DNA from: Serratia quinivorans | GTDB lineage: Bacteria > Pseudomonadota > Gammaproteobacteria > Enterobacterales > Enterobacteriaceae | NCBI GenBank assembly: GCA_900457075.1 | Contig: UGYN01000002.1 | Location: forward strand, 4,898,001-4,962,000 | Length of the DNA: 64,000 bases | Direction: 5' to 3' | Shown: piece by piece, positions 9,298 through 19,214 of the stretch | Numbering within the stretch: the first letter of the stretch is position 1 | Layout of the letters: every line of letters begins with the position of its first letter | Program-made: the position numbers and the translations under genes | The notes under the pieces: model-generated | The model's input: the letters and a program-made list of their open reading frames with translations, nothing else | Told to the model about the DNA's origin: nothing | The model's database searches: none

Positions 9298-10311
9298 ATG
9301 GCATTACCATTGACTCACAAGCGCATTTTGGTCGTTGAGGACGAACTGGTTTTTCGTTCCGTGCTTGTTGGCTATTTGAAATCGTTGGGGGCGGAAACCA
9401 GTGAGGCCCCCAATGGTTTGCAGGCGTTGAGTCTGGTGGATGATGTTCATCCCGATTTAATCCTGTGCGATCTGGCGATGCCGGAAATGGATGGGATTGA
9501 GTTTGTCGAACATCTGCGGCTGCAAGGAGTGCAAACTCCGGTGTTGGTGATTTCGGCTACCGATAAAATGGCGGATATCGCCAAAATGTTGCGGTTAGGC
9601 GTTCAGGACGTATTGTTAAAGCCGGTGACCGACCTTAATCGTCTGCGTGAAGCGGTGTTGGGGTGTCTGTATCCCAATATGTTCACTTCGCCGGCCATTG
9701 AGGAGGTGGAACTGTTCCAGGACTGGGATGCGCTGAGTAAAAATCCTTCCGAAGCGGTGAAGTTGCTCAAACAGTTACAACCACCGGTGCAGCAGACCGT
9801 GGCTCATTGCCGGATTAATTATCGGCAATTAACCACTAGCGAGAATCCGGGACTGGTGCTGGATATTGCGGCACTGTCGGATAAAGACCTGGCGTTCTAT
9901 TGTCTGGATGTGACCCGCGCAGGAGATAATGGCGTATTGGCGGCACTGCTGCTGCGCGCATTATTTAATGGATTGTTGCAAGATCATTTAGCTAATCAGC
10001 GTCATCGACTGCCGCAAATGAGCGCATTGTTAAAGCAGGTTAATCAATTATTACGTCAAGGCAAGCTGGAAGGGCAATTTCCGATGCTGGTCGGTTATTA
10101 TCACACCGAATATAAAAACCTGATCCTGGTCTCCGCCGGCCTGCATGCCAATGTAAATACCGGTGATAATCAAATTCAACTGAGCAACGGTGTGCCACTG
10201 GGAACGCTGGGTGCGACGTACATGAATCAAATCAGTCAGCACTGTGCCGCCTGGCAGTGCCAGGTTTGGGGCTCGGGTGGCAGGCTACGCTTGATGCTCA
10301 GCGCTGAATAA
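9298..10311 (+). CDS. rssB: RpoS-targeting response regulator RssB
   Basis: RssB binds sigma-S and delivers it to ClpXP, keeping RpoS low in growing cells. The start chosen is the ATG at 9298 (MALPLTHKRILVVEDE), preceded by AGAGG at a good distance and giving 337 residues, the same as E. coli. In-frame starts at 9256 and 9274 are less likely. A receiver domain (VVEDE, LCDLAMPEMDG with the phospho-acceptor Asp, LLKPV) is followed by a PP2C-like effector domain (ENPGLVLDIAAL to RLRLMLSAE). Confidence 0.95.
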   Translation: MALPLTHKRILVVEDELVFRSVLVGYLKSLGAETSEAPNGLQALSLVDDVHPDLILCDLAMPEMDGIEFVEHLRLQGVQTPVLVISATDKMADIAKMLRLGVQDVLLKPVTDLNRLREAVLGCLYPNMFTSPAIEEVELFQDWDALSKNPSEAVKLLKQLQPPVQQTVAHCRINYRQLTTSENPGLVLDIAALSDKDLAFYCLDVTRAGDNGVLAALLLRALFNGLLQDHLANQRHRLPQMSALLKQVNQLLRQGKLEGQFPMLVGYYHTEYKNLILVSAGLHANVNTGDNQIQLSNGVPLGTLGATYMNQISQHCAAWQCQVWGSGGRLRLMLSAE

Positions 10312-10510
10312 TCCTCCTGGGTCAAAATAGTATTTGAAATTTATATATTTGAGATGCTTATTTTTACCTCAGTCAGTCCATTGGGTAATTGTCCTAAAGT
10401 TTTTCTATTTGCGCTGCGGTTAATGCCAGTCAGTCATAAGCTGGTATACTCCGAGGGTTTTTGTATGGCGGATGAAGCTCATAAACTGAGCGCTATTAAG
10501 AGAGGAAATA

Positions 10511-11428
10511 ATGCCTGCTGTAAATCGTAAAGTCAGAAAGGCTGTGATCCCGGTTGCAGGCTTGGGAACACGGATGTTACCGGCGACAAAAGCCATTCCT
10601 AAAGAAATGCTGCCGCTGGTTGACAAACCCTTGATCCAATACGTTGTCAATGAGTGTATTGCGGCAGGGATTAACGAAATTGTGTTGGTTACCCATTCCT
10701 CCAAGAATTCGATCGAAAACCATTTCGATACCAGTTTTGAACTGGAAGCGATGCTGGAAAAACGAGTTAAGCGTCAGTTGCTCGATGAAGTGCAGTCTAT
10801 CTGTCCCAAGGGCGTTACCGTAATGCAGGTGCGTCAGGGGGTGGCTAAAGGCTTGGGTCACGCGATTATGTGTGCCTATCCACTGGTGGGTGACGAACCG
10901 GTGGCGGTGATTTTGCCGGACGTGATCCTCGATGAGTACAGCTCCGATCTGAAAAAAGACAACCTGCACGAAATGCTGCAGCGCTTTGAGCAAACCGGTA
11001 TCAGCCAGATTATGGTGGAACCTGTGCCGCATAAAGATGTTGGCAACTATGGCGTGGCCGATTGCAAAGGGTATGAGCTGCAGCCGGGCGAAAGCGCCCC
11101 GATGGTTAGCGTGGTAGAGAAACCTTCGCCGGAGGAAGCCCCTTCCAACCTGGCCATTGTTGGCCGTTATGTGCTCTCCGCCGATATCTGGCCGCTGCTG
11201 TCGAAAACCCCTCCGGGCGCTGGTGGTGAAATCCAACTGACCGACAGCATTGAAATGCTGATGCAGCAAGAGACGGTAGAGGCGTATCACCTGAAAGGGA
11301 TCAGCCATGACTGCGGCAACAAGCTGGGTTATATGCAGGCATTTGTCGAGTATGGCATGCGCCATGCCGGGCTGGGCCAAGAGTTCACTCAGTGGTTGAA
11401 ACAGTTACTGGCCGCTGATAAAAAATAA
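10511..11428 (+). CDS. galU: UTP-glucose-1-phosphate uridylyltransferase
   Basis: GalU makes UDP-glucose, the precursor for LPS core, galactose catabolism, osmoregulated glucans, trehalose and UDP-glucuronate. The 305-residue protein (E. coli 302) has the nucleotide-binding N-terminus [20 protein letters not shown] and the sugar-phosphate motif [14 protein letters not shown] strong Shine-Dalgarno (AGAGGAAATA) precedes the ATG. Here it is followed directly by ugd and an epimerase gene, so UDP-glucose made by GalU can be channelled to UDP-glucuronate and its C4 epimer by the next two enzymes. Confidence 0.96.
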   Translation: MPAVNRKVRKAVIPVAGLGTRMLPATKAIPKEMLPLVDKPLIQYVVNECIAAGINEIVLVTHSSKNSIENHFDTSFELEAMLEKRVKRQLLDEVQSICPKGVTVMQVRQGVAKGLGHAIMCAYPLVGDEPVAVILPDVILDEYSSDLKKDNLHEMLQRFEQTGISQIMVEPVPHKDVGNYGVADCKGYELQPGESAPMVSVVEKPSPEEAPSNLAIVGRYVLSADIWPLLSKTPPGAGGEIQLTDSIEMLMQQETVEAYHLKGISHDCGNKLGYMQAFVEYGMRHAGLGQEFTQWLKQLLAADKK

Positions 11429-11471
11429 TTTATTCATCTTTCGTCTTAATTTGAAAAACTAGGATTTTCCC

Positions 11472-12815
11472 ATGAAAGTAACAGTTTTTGGTATTGGCTA
11501 TGTTGGCCTGGTGCAGGCTGCGGTGTTGGCTGAAGTCGGCCACGACGTTATGTGTATTGATATAGACGAACGTAAAGTCGAAAACCTGAAGAAAGGGAAT
11601 ATCCCTATTTTTGAGCCAGGCCTGACGCCGTTGGTGCAGCAAAACTATGAAGCAGGTCGCCTGCAGTTCACCACCGATGCTAAAGCCGGCGTTGAACATG
11701 GCACCATTCAGTTCATTGCCGTGGGCACGCCACCGGATGAAGACGGCTCTGCCGACCTGAAGTATGTGACTGCCGTGGCCCGCACCATCGCGGAACACAT
11801 GACCGATCATAAAGTGGTGATCGATAAATCTACCGTACCGGTTGGCACCGCAGATAAAGTCCGTCAGGTTATGGAAGAAACGCTGCGCAAACGCGGCAGC
11901 ACGGTTCCGTTCGATGTGGTTTCCAACCCCGAATTCCTGAAGGAAGGCGCGGCAGTAGCAGACTGCATGCGTCCTGAGCGCATTGTTATCGGTACCGATA
12001 ACAAAGATGTGATTGAACCTATTCGCGAGCTGTATGAGCCGTTCAACCGCAATCACGATCGCATGATCATGATGGATATTCGCAGTGCTGAACTGACCAA
12101 GTATGCTGCCAACTGTATGCTGGCGACCAAAATCAGCTTTATGAATGAAATGTCTAATCTGGCCGAAATGCTGGGTGCAGACATTGAGAAAGTGCGTCAG
12201 GGTATCGGTTCTGATTCCCGTATTGGCTATCACTTTATCTACCCAGGCTGCGGCTATGGTGGCTCCTGTTTCCCGAAAGACGTTCAGGCCCTGATCCGCA
12301 CGGCTGAACATATCGGCTATCAGCCAAAACTGTTGCAAGCCGTAGAGCAGGTTAACTATCAGCAAAAATATAAGCTGACCAAGTTTATCAAGCATCACTT
12401 TGGTGAAGATCTGAAAGGCAAAACCTTTGCGCTTTGGGGGCTGGCATTCAAGCCAAATACCGATGACATGCGTGAGGCTTCCAGCCGGGTGCTGATGGAG
12501 CAACTGTGGGAAGCGGGTGCTACCGTTCAGGCCTACGACCCTGAAGCCATGAACGAAGTTCAGCGCATCTACGGTCAGCGTGACGATCTGAAACTGGTAG
12601 GCACCAAAGAAGCGGCGCTGCAGGGCGCTGACGCGCTGGTTATCTGTACCGAATGGCAGAACTTCCGCGCGCCAGATTTCGACGTGATTAAAGGTTCGTT
12701 AAAGCAGCCGGTGATCTTTGATGGTCGTAACCTGTTTGATCCTGAACGTCTGGAAAGTCGTGGCTTTACCTATTATGCGATTGGTCGCGGTGCGTCCATT
12801 CAGCCGGTTATTTAA
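11472..12815 (+). CDS. ugd: UDP-glucose 6-dehydrogenase
   Basis: NAD-dependent enzyme that oxidises UDP-glucose twice to UDP-glucuronate. It has 447 residues. The N-terminal Rossmann motif is [17 protein letters not shown]. The central domain carries the catalytic Cys in [13 protein letters not shown], and the C-terminal domain has [15 protein letters not shown]. It lies 43 bp after galU and 9 bp before the epimerase gene. In E. coli K-12 galU is followed by hns, so this gene and the next are an insertion relative to that order. Products feed 4-amino-arabinose lipid A modification and capsule or exopolysaccharide. Confidence 0.94.
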   Translation: MKVTVFGIGYVGLVQAAVLAEVGHDVMCIDIDERKVENLKKGNIPIFEPGLTPLVQQNYEAGRLQFTTDAKAGVEHGTIQFIAVGTPPDEDGSADLKYVTAVARTIAEHMTDHKVVIDKSTVPVGTADKVRQVMEETLRKRGSTVPFDVVSNPEFLKEGAAVADCMRPERIVIGTDNKDVIEPIRELYEPFNRNHDRMIMMDIRSAELTKYAANCMLATKISFMNEMSNLAEMLGADIEKVRQGIGSDSRIGYHFIYPGCGYGGSCFPKDVQALIRTAEHIGYQPKLLQAVEQVNYQQKYKLTKFIKHHFGEDLKGKTFALWGLAFKPNTDDMREASSRVLMEQLWEAGATVQAYDPEAMNEVQRIYGQRDDLKLVGTKEAALQGADALVICTEWQNFRAPDFDVIKGSLKQPVIFDGRNLFDPERLESRGFTYYAIGRGASIQPVI

Positions 12816-12824
12816 GGGATAAAT

Positions 12825-13835
12825 ATGAAATTCCTGGTTACAGGCGCGGCAGGGTTTATTGGTTATCACACCGCTGAGCGTCTGTTGGCCGCTGGGCATC
12901 AGGTTGTCGGTATCGACAACCTGAATGATTATTACGATGTGGGCCTGAAAATGGCTCGCCTCGATCTGCTGGCGGATAAACCCGCCTTCCGGTTTATTAA
13001 GCTGGATTTGGCCGATCGCGAGGGCATGGCGCAGCTGTTTGCTGAGCACCAGTTCCAACGGGTGATTCATCTGGGTGCTCAGGCCGGGGTGCGTTATTCA
13101 TTGGATAACCCGCTGGCGTACGCAGACTCGAATCTCATCGGGCATTTAAATGTGCTGGAAGGGTGCCGACACAATAAAGTTGAGCATCTGTTATATGCCT
13201 CATCCAGTTCGGTATATGGTCTGAATCGTAAGCTGCCCTTTGCGACCGAAGATTCTGTTGATCACCCGATATCTTTGTATGCGGCAACCAAGAAAGCCAA
13301 TGAGCTGATGTCGCACAGCTACTCCCACTTATATGGTCTGCCAACCACCGGTCTGCGTTTCTTTACCGTATATGGCCCGTGGGGACGCCCGGATATGGCG
13401 CTGTTCAAATTTACCAAGGCCATATTGGCGGGTGAAAGCATCGATGTATATAACCACGGTGAGATGCACCGTGACTTTACTTACATCGACGATATCGCTG
13501 AGGCTATTGTGCGGTTGCAGGCAGTTATTCCTCAGGCAAATGCTAGCTGGACGGTTGAGCAGGGTTCACCGGCGACCAGTTCTGCGCCATACCATGTCTA
13601 TAATATCGGCAACAGCAGCCCGGTAAAGCTGATGGAATATATCAGTGCACTGGAACAGGCGTTGGGGATCGAGGCGCGTAAGAATATGCTGCCGATGCAG
13701 CCTGGCGACGTGTTAGATACCAGTGCCGATACTGCGGAACTTTATCGTGTGATTGGCTTCAAGCCTGAAACCAGCGTTGAAGAAGGTGTGAAGCGCTTTG
13801 TTGAATGGTATAAGTCTTTTTATAAAGTTCAGTAA
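12825..13835 (+). CDS. NAD-dependent epimerase, probable UDP-glucuronate 4-epimerase
   Basis: Extended short-chain dehydrogenase of 336 residues. The N-terminal NAD motif is GAAGFIGYHTAERLL, and the catalytic Ser plus Tyr-x3-Lys are in SSSSVYG and YAATKKANE. Residues after it (LRFFTVYGPWGRPDMALFKF) resemble UDP-glucuronate 4-epimerases (CapI/LspL type), which make UDP-galacturonate. Its position directly after ugd supports UDP-glucuronate as substrate (inference); a UDP-glucose 4-epimerase role is less likely. A strong terminator follows. Confidence 0.87.
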   Translation: MKFLVTGAAGFIGYHTAERLLAAGHQVVGIDNLNDYYDVGLKMARLDLLADKPAFRFIKLDLADREGMAQLFAEHQFQRVIHLGAQAGVRYSLDNPLAYADSNLIGHLNVLEGCRHNKVEHLLYASSSSVYGLNRKLPFATEDSVDHPISLYAATKKANELMSHSYSHLYGLPTTGLRFFTVYGPWGRPDMALFKFTKAILAGESIDVYNHGEMHRDFTYIDDIAEAIVRLQAVIPQANASWTVEQGSPATSSAPYHVYNIGNSSPVKLMEYISALEQALGIEARKNMLPMQPGDVLDTSADTAELYRVIGFKPETSVEEGVKRFVEWYKSFYKVQ

Positions 13836-13856
13836 TTGAGCTGTACGTAAATGCTA

Positions 13857-13881
13857 TAAGGGGCCACGGCCCCTTTTTTAT
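13857..13881 (+). terminator. Terminator of the galU-ugd-epimerase unit
   Basis: GC-rich hairpin AGGGGCC / GGCCCCT with an ACG loop followed by TTTTTTA on the plus strand, 20 bp past the epimerase stop. Confidence 0.85.
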
Positions 13882-14006
13882 GCTTTGCAAAAGTCAGGAA
13901 GGGGCAGCTAGCCGAGAAGCAAGACCAATGAGGTAGAAGGTTACCTGCATAGGATAATTACGCAAAGCCTGACTTGTGTTCTACTACTTCTGAAAATAAG
14001 CATAAC

Positions 14007-14032
14007 AAAAAGGCTCCCAAGGGAGCCTTTTT
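14007..14032 (-). terminator. Terminator of hns (bidirectional)
   Basis: Symmetrical hairpin AAAAAGGCTCCC / GGGAGCCTTTTT with an AA loop. T runs occur on both strands, so it can end hns transcripts and any read-through from galU-ugd. Confidence 0.85.
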
Positions 14033-14051
14033 AACTTGCAGCTGAATGCTA

Positions 14052-14459
14052 TTACAGCAGGAAATCGTCCAGAGATTTACCTTGCTCTTCGATAGCTTTC
14101 TTAATCACTGCTGGGGTACGGCCCTGGCCAGTCCAGGTTTTCAGTTCGCCGTTTTCGTCTTTATATTGGTATTTGGCCGGACGTGCTGCACGTTTAGCTT
14201 TACCAGCGGCTTTAGTTGCAGCCATAGTTTGCAGCAGTTCATTAGGATCAATACCGTCAGCAATCAGCATTTCACGATATTGCTGCAGTTTACGGGTGCG
14301 TTCTTCAACTTCTGCTTGAGCCTGGCTGTCTTCTTCGCGACGTTCGTTCACAACAACTTCCAGTTTTTCAAGCATTTCTTCCAGCGTTTCCAGGCTGCAT
14401 TCTCTTGCCTGTGCGCGTAGAGTACGGATGTTGTTCAAAATCTTTAATGCTTCGCTCAT
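14052..14459 (-). CDS. hns: Nucleoid-associated protein H-NS
   Basis: Global silencer of AT-rich and horizontally acquired DNA. It is 135 residues, against 137 in E. coli. The N-terminal coiled-coil oligomerisation region ([17 protein letters not shown] to about residue 80) is followed by a linker and the C-terminal DNA-binding domain with the AT-hook-like TWTGQGRTP. It is placed between the galU unit and tdk as in other enterobacteria. The long AT-rich upstream region is typical for its autoregulated promoter. Confidence 0.97.
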   Translation of the reverse strand: MSEALKILNNIRTLRAQARECSLETLEEMLEKLEVVVNERREEDSQAQAEVEERTRKLQQYREMLIADGIDPNELLQTMAATKAAGKAKRAARPAKYQYKDENGELKTWTGQGRTPAVIKKAIEEQGKSLDDFLL

Positions 14460-15157
14460 TGTCCTAGTCTCAAATTATATTGGTGGGGGGCGTCTGGATA
14501 ATAATAGAGTGCTCTTTTCTTTTCTGCAATAGCCAAATTGAAAAGGAAGGCTCAAATTTACCTTTTAAAACACTAAACCAGAACACTCTGGCTAATATAG
14601 GCGGGGGAGATAAGTATTACAACCGTCATTTTTAAGTCAAATTTTCAACAGTGACGGTATGTTTGCTATGCCGGAATGGCATTCATGACTAAGTTATAAT
14701 TGTGTTTTATATCAATATTACGTCGAATTCTGTGGGTTAAATCACGCGACCCAGTATGCAAACACTGTAAACAATGGGGGTATACGAGTAAAGATAACGT
14801 CAAGAACTGTACCCTGGCTGTTTTATGTCATTAAATACTCAGGCGTGGCGCTAAGGAGTGTTAATAGATTTAATTCCGTCCTGACCTGGTGCTTCTGGGG
14901 CTTTACTGTGCTGGCATAACCATTAATGCCGGGTGCTAATCATTAGCAGTAATTAAATGTGATGTCAGACAGAAATTATCCTGTAAATAGATGTAAAAGT
15001 AAGAGGTGCAGCGAACAGAATGTTTCACTTGAAAGTTTGGCATTCGTTTAGCGAGATGTTGATTAACCCGGAGGCGTGAGCAGGCCGATAGGTTATGGTA
15101 CACTTTACCTCTGAATCAACCTTCGAATATTTCTTATACCATTGGAGTTGCGGGCCC
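14460..15157. promoter_or_regulatory. Long AT-rich hns-tdk divergent regulatory region
   Basis: About 700 bp without a convincing gene between divergent hns and tdk. It is AT-rich with long A/T tracts, suited to H-NS autorepression and cold-shock control of hns known from E. coli. A 6-bp inverted repeat GCTAAT-C-ATTAGC lies at 14935-14947. I could not assign individual promoters with confidence. Confidence 0.5.
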
Positions 15158-15742
15158 ATGGCTCAACTTTATTTTTATTACTCTGCTATGAACGCAGGGA
15201 AATCTACCGCGTTGTTGCAATCTTCATATAATTATCAAGAGCGTGGTATGCGCACGTTGGTGTTTACCGCCGAAATAGATCATCGATTTGGTGTCGGTAA
15301 GGTCAGCTCGCGGATCGGGCTGTCGTCACAGGCGCAGCTCTATAATAATGAGTCGATGCTCTATGCGATGATTGCACAGGAACATCAACAGCAACCGGTA
15401 CATTGCGTGTTGTTGGATGAAAGTCAGTTTCTGACGAAACAGCAGGTTGAGCAATTGTGTGATGTCGTCGACCAACTGGATATTCCGGTTCTGTGTTATG
15501 GCTTGCGTACCGACTTCCTGGGGGAACTGTTCATTGGCAGCCAATACTTGCTGGCCTGGGCAGACAAACTGGTAGAGTTGAAAACCATCTGCCATTGCGG
15601 ACGCAAGGCCAATATGGTGCTACGGCTGGATGAAAGCGGACAGGCTATGCATGCTGGTGAGCAGGTAGTGATAGGCGGGAACGAGAGCTACGTCTCCGTT
15701 TGCCGCAAGCATTACAAGGAAGCCATACAGGCAATAGAGTAG
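15158..15742 (+). CDS. tdk: Thymidine kinase
   Basis: Tdk phosphorylates thymidine and deoxyuridine with ATP in pyrimidine salvage. The start is placed at the ATG at 15158 ([20 protein letters not shown]), preceded by TTGGAGTTG; an in-frame start at 15095 adds 21 non-homologous residues. It has 194 residues. The P-loop is SAMNAGKST, the Walker-B/catalytic segment is LLDESQFL, and the zinc-binding cysteines are in CHCGRK and the C-terminal CRKHY. Convergent with adhE. Confidence 0.94.
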   Translation: MAQLYFYYSAMNAGKSTALLQSSYNYQERGMRTLVFTAEIDHRFGVGKVSSRIGLSSQAQLYNNESMLYAMIAQEHQQQPVHCVLLDESQFLTKQQVEQLCDVVDQLDIPVLCYGLRTDFLGELFIGSQYLLAWADKLVELKTICHCGRKANMVLRLDESGQAMHAGEQVVIGGNESYVSVCRKHYKEAIQAIE

Positions 15743-15823
15743 CGTTTAGAACGCCGCAGGGAGCCCTGTGGCGTGTTTGAGCGCTATTGTGCACTCAGGT
15801 AAGTACTGGCCAACGTGACACAT

Positions 15824-15847
15824 AAAAAAACCGCCTTTCGGCGGTTT
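15824..15847 (-). terminator. Minus-strand terminator hairpin (distal to adhE)
   Basis: Stem AAACCGCC / GGCGGTTT with a TTTC loop. On the minus strand it is followed by a run of seven T, so it can end adhE-direction transcripts although it lies about 170 bp past the adhE stop and near the tdk end. The same hairpin recurs at 15978-15997. Confidence 0.65.
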
Positions 15848-15855
15848 CAGACTAC

Positions 15856-15969
15856 TGACAAAGCCCGTTATTAGGGAGAGCGTGCCGAAGGGGTCGTAGC
15901 GGCTTGCCCGCCGGAGCGCCCCTCGGTGCGCTAGGCCCGGGTATCTCGGATTCAAAGACAACTTTGTCA
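15856..15969. repeat. Short palindrome-ended element between the two terminators
   Basis: 114-bp GC-rich non-coding segment bounded by an 8-bp inverted repeat (TGACAAAG at 15856-15863, CTTTGTCA at 15962-15969) and set between two identical terminator hairpins. It looks like a small interspersed element, but there is no second copy in this window and the family is not recognised. Confidence 0.4.
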
Positions 15970-15977
15970 TCAAACTC

Positions 15978-16000
15978 AAACCGCCTTTCGGCGGTTTTTT
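15978..16000 (+). terminator. Plus-strand terminator hairpin (for tdk)
   Basis: Same stem as at 15828-15847 (AAACCGCC / GGCGGTTT) but here followed by TTTTTT on the plus strand. It ends tdk transcripts only 20 bp short of the adhE stop codon, so tdk and adhE mRNAs would overlap antisense for about 150 bases. Confidence 0.7.
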
Positions 16001-16017
16001 ATTGGTTCAATGAACCG

Positions 16018-18690
16018 TTATTTTTTGGACTTTTTTTCTGCTTTGGCCGCCGCTGGAGCTACCAAAACTTCTTCATCTTCCGCTTCACTAAACTTACGGC
16101 CGTAGAAGGTATCCAGCATGATTTGCTTGAGTTCGGCAATCAGCGGATAACGCGGGTTGGCGCCGGTACATTGGTCGTCAAAGGCGTCTTCAGACAGTTT
16201 GTCGACTTTCGCCAGGAAATCGGCTTCTGTCACACCGGCTTCACGGATTGAGGCCGGGATGCCCAGTTCAGCTTTAATCTCGTCCAGCCAGGTCAGCAAC
16301 TTCTCGATTTTCTGCGCGGTACGGTCGCCCGGTGCGCTCAGACCGAGGTGGTCTGCGATTTCACCGTAGCGGCGACGAGCCTGTGGGCGGTCGTATTGGC
16401 TGAAAGCCGTTTGCTTGGTTGGGTTGTCGTTCGCGTTATAGCGAATAACGTTGGAGATCAGCATGGCGTTGGCCAGACCGTGTGGGATGTGGAACTCAGA
16501 ACCCAGTTTGTGGGCCATTGAGTGGCAAACCCCCAGGAAGGCGTTGGCGAACGCGATGCCGGCGATGGTCGCGGCATTGTGCACGCGCTCACGGGCGACC
16601 GGGTTCTTGGCACCTTCTTTATAGCTGGCTGGCAGATATTCTTTCAGCAGTTTCAACGCTTGCAGCGCCTGGCCATCAGAGTATTCGTTCGCCAGTACTG
16701 AAACGTAAGCTTCCAGTGCGTGAGTCACCGCATCCAGGCCGCCAAAGGCGCACAGGGATTTTGGCATGTTCATCACCAGGTTGGCGTCAACAATGGCCAT
16801 GTCCGGGGTCAGAGCGTAATCCGCCAGTGGATATTTCTGGCCGGTCACGTCATCGGTCACTACCGCAAATGGCGTCACTTCTGAACCCGTACCTGAGGTG
16901 GTGGTCACGGCGATCATTTTCGCTTTGACGCCCATTTTCGGGAACTTGTAGATACGTTTACGGATATCCATAAAGCGCAGCGCCAGATCTTCGAAATGGG
17001 TCTCAGGATGTTCGTACAGCACCCACATGATTTTCGCCGCATCCATCGGTGAACCACCGCCCAGCGCGATAATCACGTCTGGTTTGAAGGAGTTCATCTG
17101 CTCCGCGCCTTTACGCACGATGGACAGGGTTGGGTCTGCTTCAACTTCAAAGAACACTTCTGTTTCAATGCCGTGTGATTTCAGTACGGAAGTGATCTGG
17201 TCAGCATAACCGTTATTGAACAGGTAGCGGTCGGTCACAATGAAGGCACGTTTTGCCCCGTCGGTCGCTACTTCTTCCAGCGCGATAGGCAGTGAGCCAC
17301 GGCGGAAGTAGATTGATTTCGGAAGTTTATGCCACAACATGTTTTCTGCTCGCTTCGCTACAGTTTTCTTGTTGATCAGGTGTTTTGGACCGACGTTTTC
17401 AGAGATGGAGTTACCGCCCCAGGAACCGCAGCCCAGCGTCAGAGACGGAGCGAGTTTAAAGTTGTACAGGTCACCGATACCACCCTGAGACGCTGGGGTG
17501 TTGATCAGGATACGTGCGGTTTTCATCTTGTCGCCGAAGAAGGCAACGCGTTCCGGCTGGTTATCCTGGTCGGTGTACAGGCAAGAGGTGTGGCCGATAC
17601 CGCCCATGGCAACCAGTTTTTCCGCTTTGCTGACGGCGTCTGCAAAGTCTTTGGCGCGATACATGGCCAGCGTAGGCGACAGTTTTTCGTGAGCGAAAGG
17701 CTCGGTTTCATCAACCAGTTTCACTTCACCGATCAGCACCTTGGTGCTTGCCGGCACTTTGATGCCCGCCATTTCAGCGATTTTTGGTGCAGACTGGCCA
17801 ACGATAGCCGCGTTCAGGCCGCCGTTTTTCAGGATGATGTCCTGCACGGCTTTCAATTCTTTACCCTGCAGCATGTAGCCACCGTGGCTGGCAAAACGTT
17901 CGCGTACGGCATCATAGATGGAGTCAACCACGATGACCGACTGCTCAGAGGCGCAAATCACACCGCTGTCGAAGGTTTTAGACATCAGAATTGAGGCGAC
18001 AACGCGTTTGATATCCGCAGTTTCGTCAACCACAACTGGAGTGTTACCTGCGCCAACGCCGATTGCCGGTTTGCCGGAGCTGTAGGCGGCTTTCACCATG
18101 CCTGGACCACCGGTTGCGAGGATCAGGTTGATGTCAGGGTGGTGCATTAACTGGTTGGACAGTTCAACGGTAGGTTGGTCGATCCAACCGACGATGTCTT
18201 TTGGTGCACCGGCGGCAATTGCGGCCTGCAGTACGATATCCGCTGCCTTGTTGGTAGCGTTTTTCGCACGTGGATGCGGAGAGAAGATAATGCCGTTACG
18301 GGTTTTCAGGCTGATTAACGCTTTGAAAATGGCCGTAGAAGTTGGGTTGGTGGTAGGCACGATACCGCAAATCAGGCCAATAGGCTCTGCAATGGTGATG
18401 GTACCGAAAGTATGGTCTTCGGCCAGGATGCCGCAGGTTTTTTCATCTTTATAGGCGTTGTAGATAAACTCTGATGCGAAGTGATTCTTGATCACTTTAT
18501 CTTCAACGATACCCATACCGGATTCTTCAACGGCCAGTTTGGCCAAAGGAATACGGGCATCGGCAGCGGCGAGGGCAGCAGCGCGAAAAATTTTATCAAC
18601 TTGCTCTTGAGTGAAGTTGGCATATTCGCGCTGGGCTTTTTTGACACGTGCAACTAGCTCGTTCAGTTCAGCGACATTTGTTACAGCCAT
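16018..18690 (-). CDS. adhE: Bifunctional acetaldehyde-CoA/alcohol dehydrogenase
   Basis: AdhE reduces acetyl-CoA to acetaldehyde and then ethanol in fermentation, regenerating two NAD+; it forms helical filaments (spirosomes). It has 890 residues (E. coli 891). The N-terminal aldehyde dehydrogenase half has the catalytic Cys in GVICASEQS. The C-terminal iron-dependent alcohol dehydrogenase half has GGGSPMDAAK and metal-binding His residues in FLGVCHSMAHKLG and FHIPHGLANA. A hydrophobic linker joins them. The C-terminus is Lys-rich (AEKKSKK). A CRP/FNR-like site lies about 260 bp upstream. Confidence 0.97.
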   Translation of the reverse strand: MAVTNVAELNELVARVKKAQREYANFTQEQVDKIFRAAALAAADARIPLAKLAVEESGMGIVEDKVIKNHFASEFIYNAYKDEKTCGILAEDHTFGTITIAEPIGLICGIVPTTNPTSTAIFKALISLKTRNGIIFSPHPRAKNATNKAADIVLQAAIAAGAPKDIVGWIDQPTVELSNQLMHHPDINLILATGGPGMVKAAYSSGKPAIGVGAGNTPVVVDETADIKRVVASILMSKTFDSGVICASEQSVIVVDSIYDAVRERFASHGGYMLQGKELKAVQDIILKNGGLNAAIVGQSAPKIAEMAGIKVPASTKVLIGEVKLVDETEPFAHEKLSPTLAMYRAKDFADAVSKAEKLVAMGGIGHTSCLYTDQDNQPERVAFFGDKMKTARILINTPASQGGIGDLYNFKLAPSLTLGCGSWGGNSISENVGPKHLINKKTVAKRAENMLWHKLPKSIYFRRGSLPIALEEVATDGAKRAFIVTDRYLFNNGYADQITSVLKSHGIETEVFFEVEADPTLSIVRKGAEQMNSFKPDVIIALGGGSPMDAAKIMWVLYEHPETHFEDLALRFMDIRKRIYKFPKMGVKAKMIAVTTTSGTGSEVTPFAVVTDDVTGQKYPLADYALTPDMAIVDANLVMNMPKSLCAFGGLDAVTHALEAYVSVLANEYSDGQALQALKLLKEYLPASYKEGAKNPVARERVHNAATIAGIAFANAFLGVCHSMAHKLGSEFHIPHGLANAMLISNVIRYNANDNPTKQTAFSQYDRPQARRRYGEIADHLGLSAPGDRTAQKIEKLLTWLDEIKAELGIPASIREAGVTEADFLAKVDKLSEDAFDDQCTGANPRYPLIAELKQIMLDTFYGRKFSEAEDEEVLVAPAAAKAEKKSKK

Positions 18691-18949
18691 AATGCTCTCC
18701 TGATAATGTTAAACTCTTTCAGTAAATCAGCCGTGCGAGCAAGTAGTATAGACATTTCGGTGGGAAATGCTGTTTTAAAAACAAAGGCTTTCCACCTTTT
18801 TGTGCCGCATGCTGCTGATTTGCTTAAAGAGCTTTACCCGATGCTTCAGCAGGAGAAGACAGCGGGCCGAACAGAGATGCCACTTTTTCCTTAACCTGTT
18901 CTACTCCCTGACTACGACTAAGAGCTTAACTACTCTTGGGTAGTGATTT
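18691..18949. other. adhE upstream leader region, no gene
   Basis: Together with the next site this makes up most of the 524-bp gap between adhE and ychE. A 62-codon open frame at 18706-18894 has no ribosome-binding site or recognisable protein and is not called. E. coli adhE has a long structured leader and distal promoters, and the same is likely here. Confidence 0.4.
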
Positions 18950-18965
18950 TGTGATTTAAATCATA
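18950..18965. promoter_or_regulatory. CRP-like (also FNR-like) palindrome upstream of adhE
   Basis: TGTGATTTAAATCATA matches the CRP consensus TGTGA-N6-TCACA at 9 of 10 positions and resembles an FNR box (TTGAT-N4-ATCAA) at 8 of 10. It could serve divergent adhE or ychE; anaerobic/catabolite control of adhE is the simpler reading. No other strong site was seen up to 19214. Confidence 0.45.
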
Positions 18966-19214
18966 AAAAACGCAAGCTGACACCATTCAGCCATGGTTTT
19001 TGAGAATCATTCTTGATAACTGTGATGTCAGGCTCTTTTCTCAACATAAAAAATCATAAACCGTACATTGCTTTAACAATAGAGAATTATCTTATCTGCG
19101 AAGGTGTAAATAGAGATAAATCTCGCGCATGAGCAATGGATTACCCATGGCAATTCTATTACATTAGCGCGCGAAGGCAGTGTCACTTTTAAAGCTATTA
19201 AAGCGGAGTCATTT

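Noticed and set aside
11430..12503. 357-codon open frame opposite ugd
   Set aside because: Antisense shadow of ugd.
18706..18894. 62-codon open frame upstream of adhE
   Set aside because: No ribosome-binding site, no recognisable protein and lies in the expected adhE leader region.
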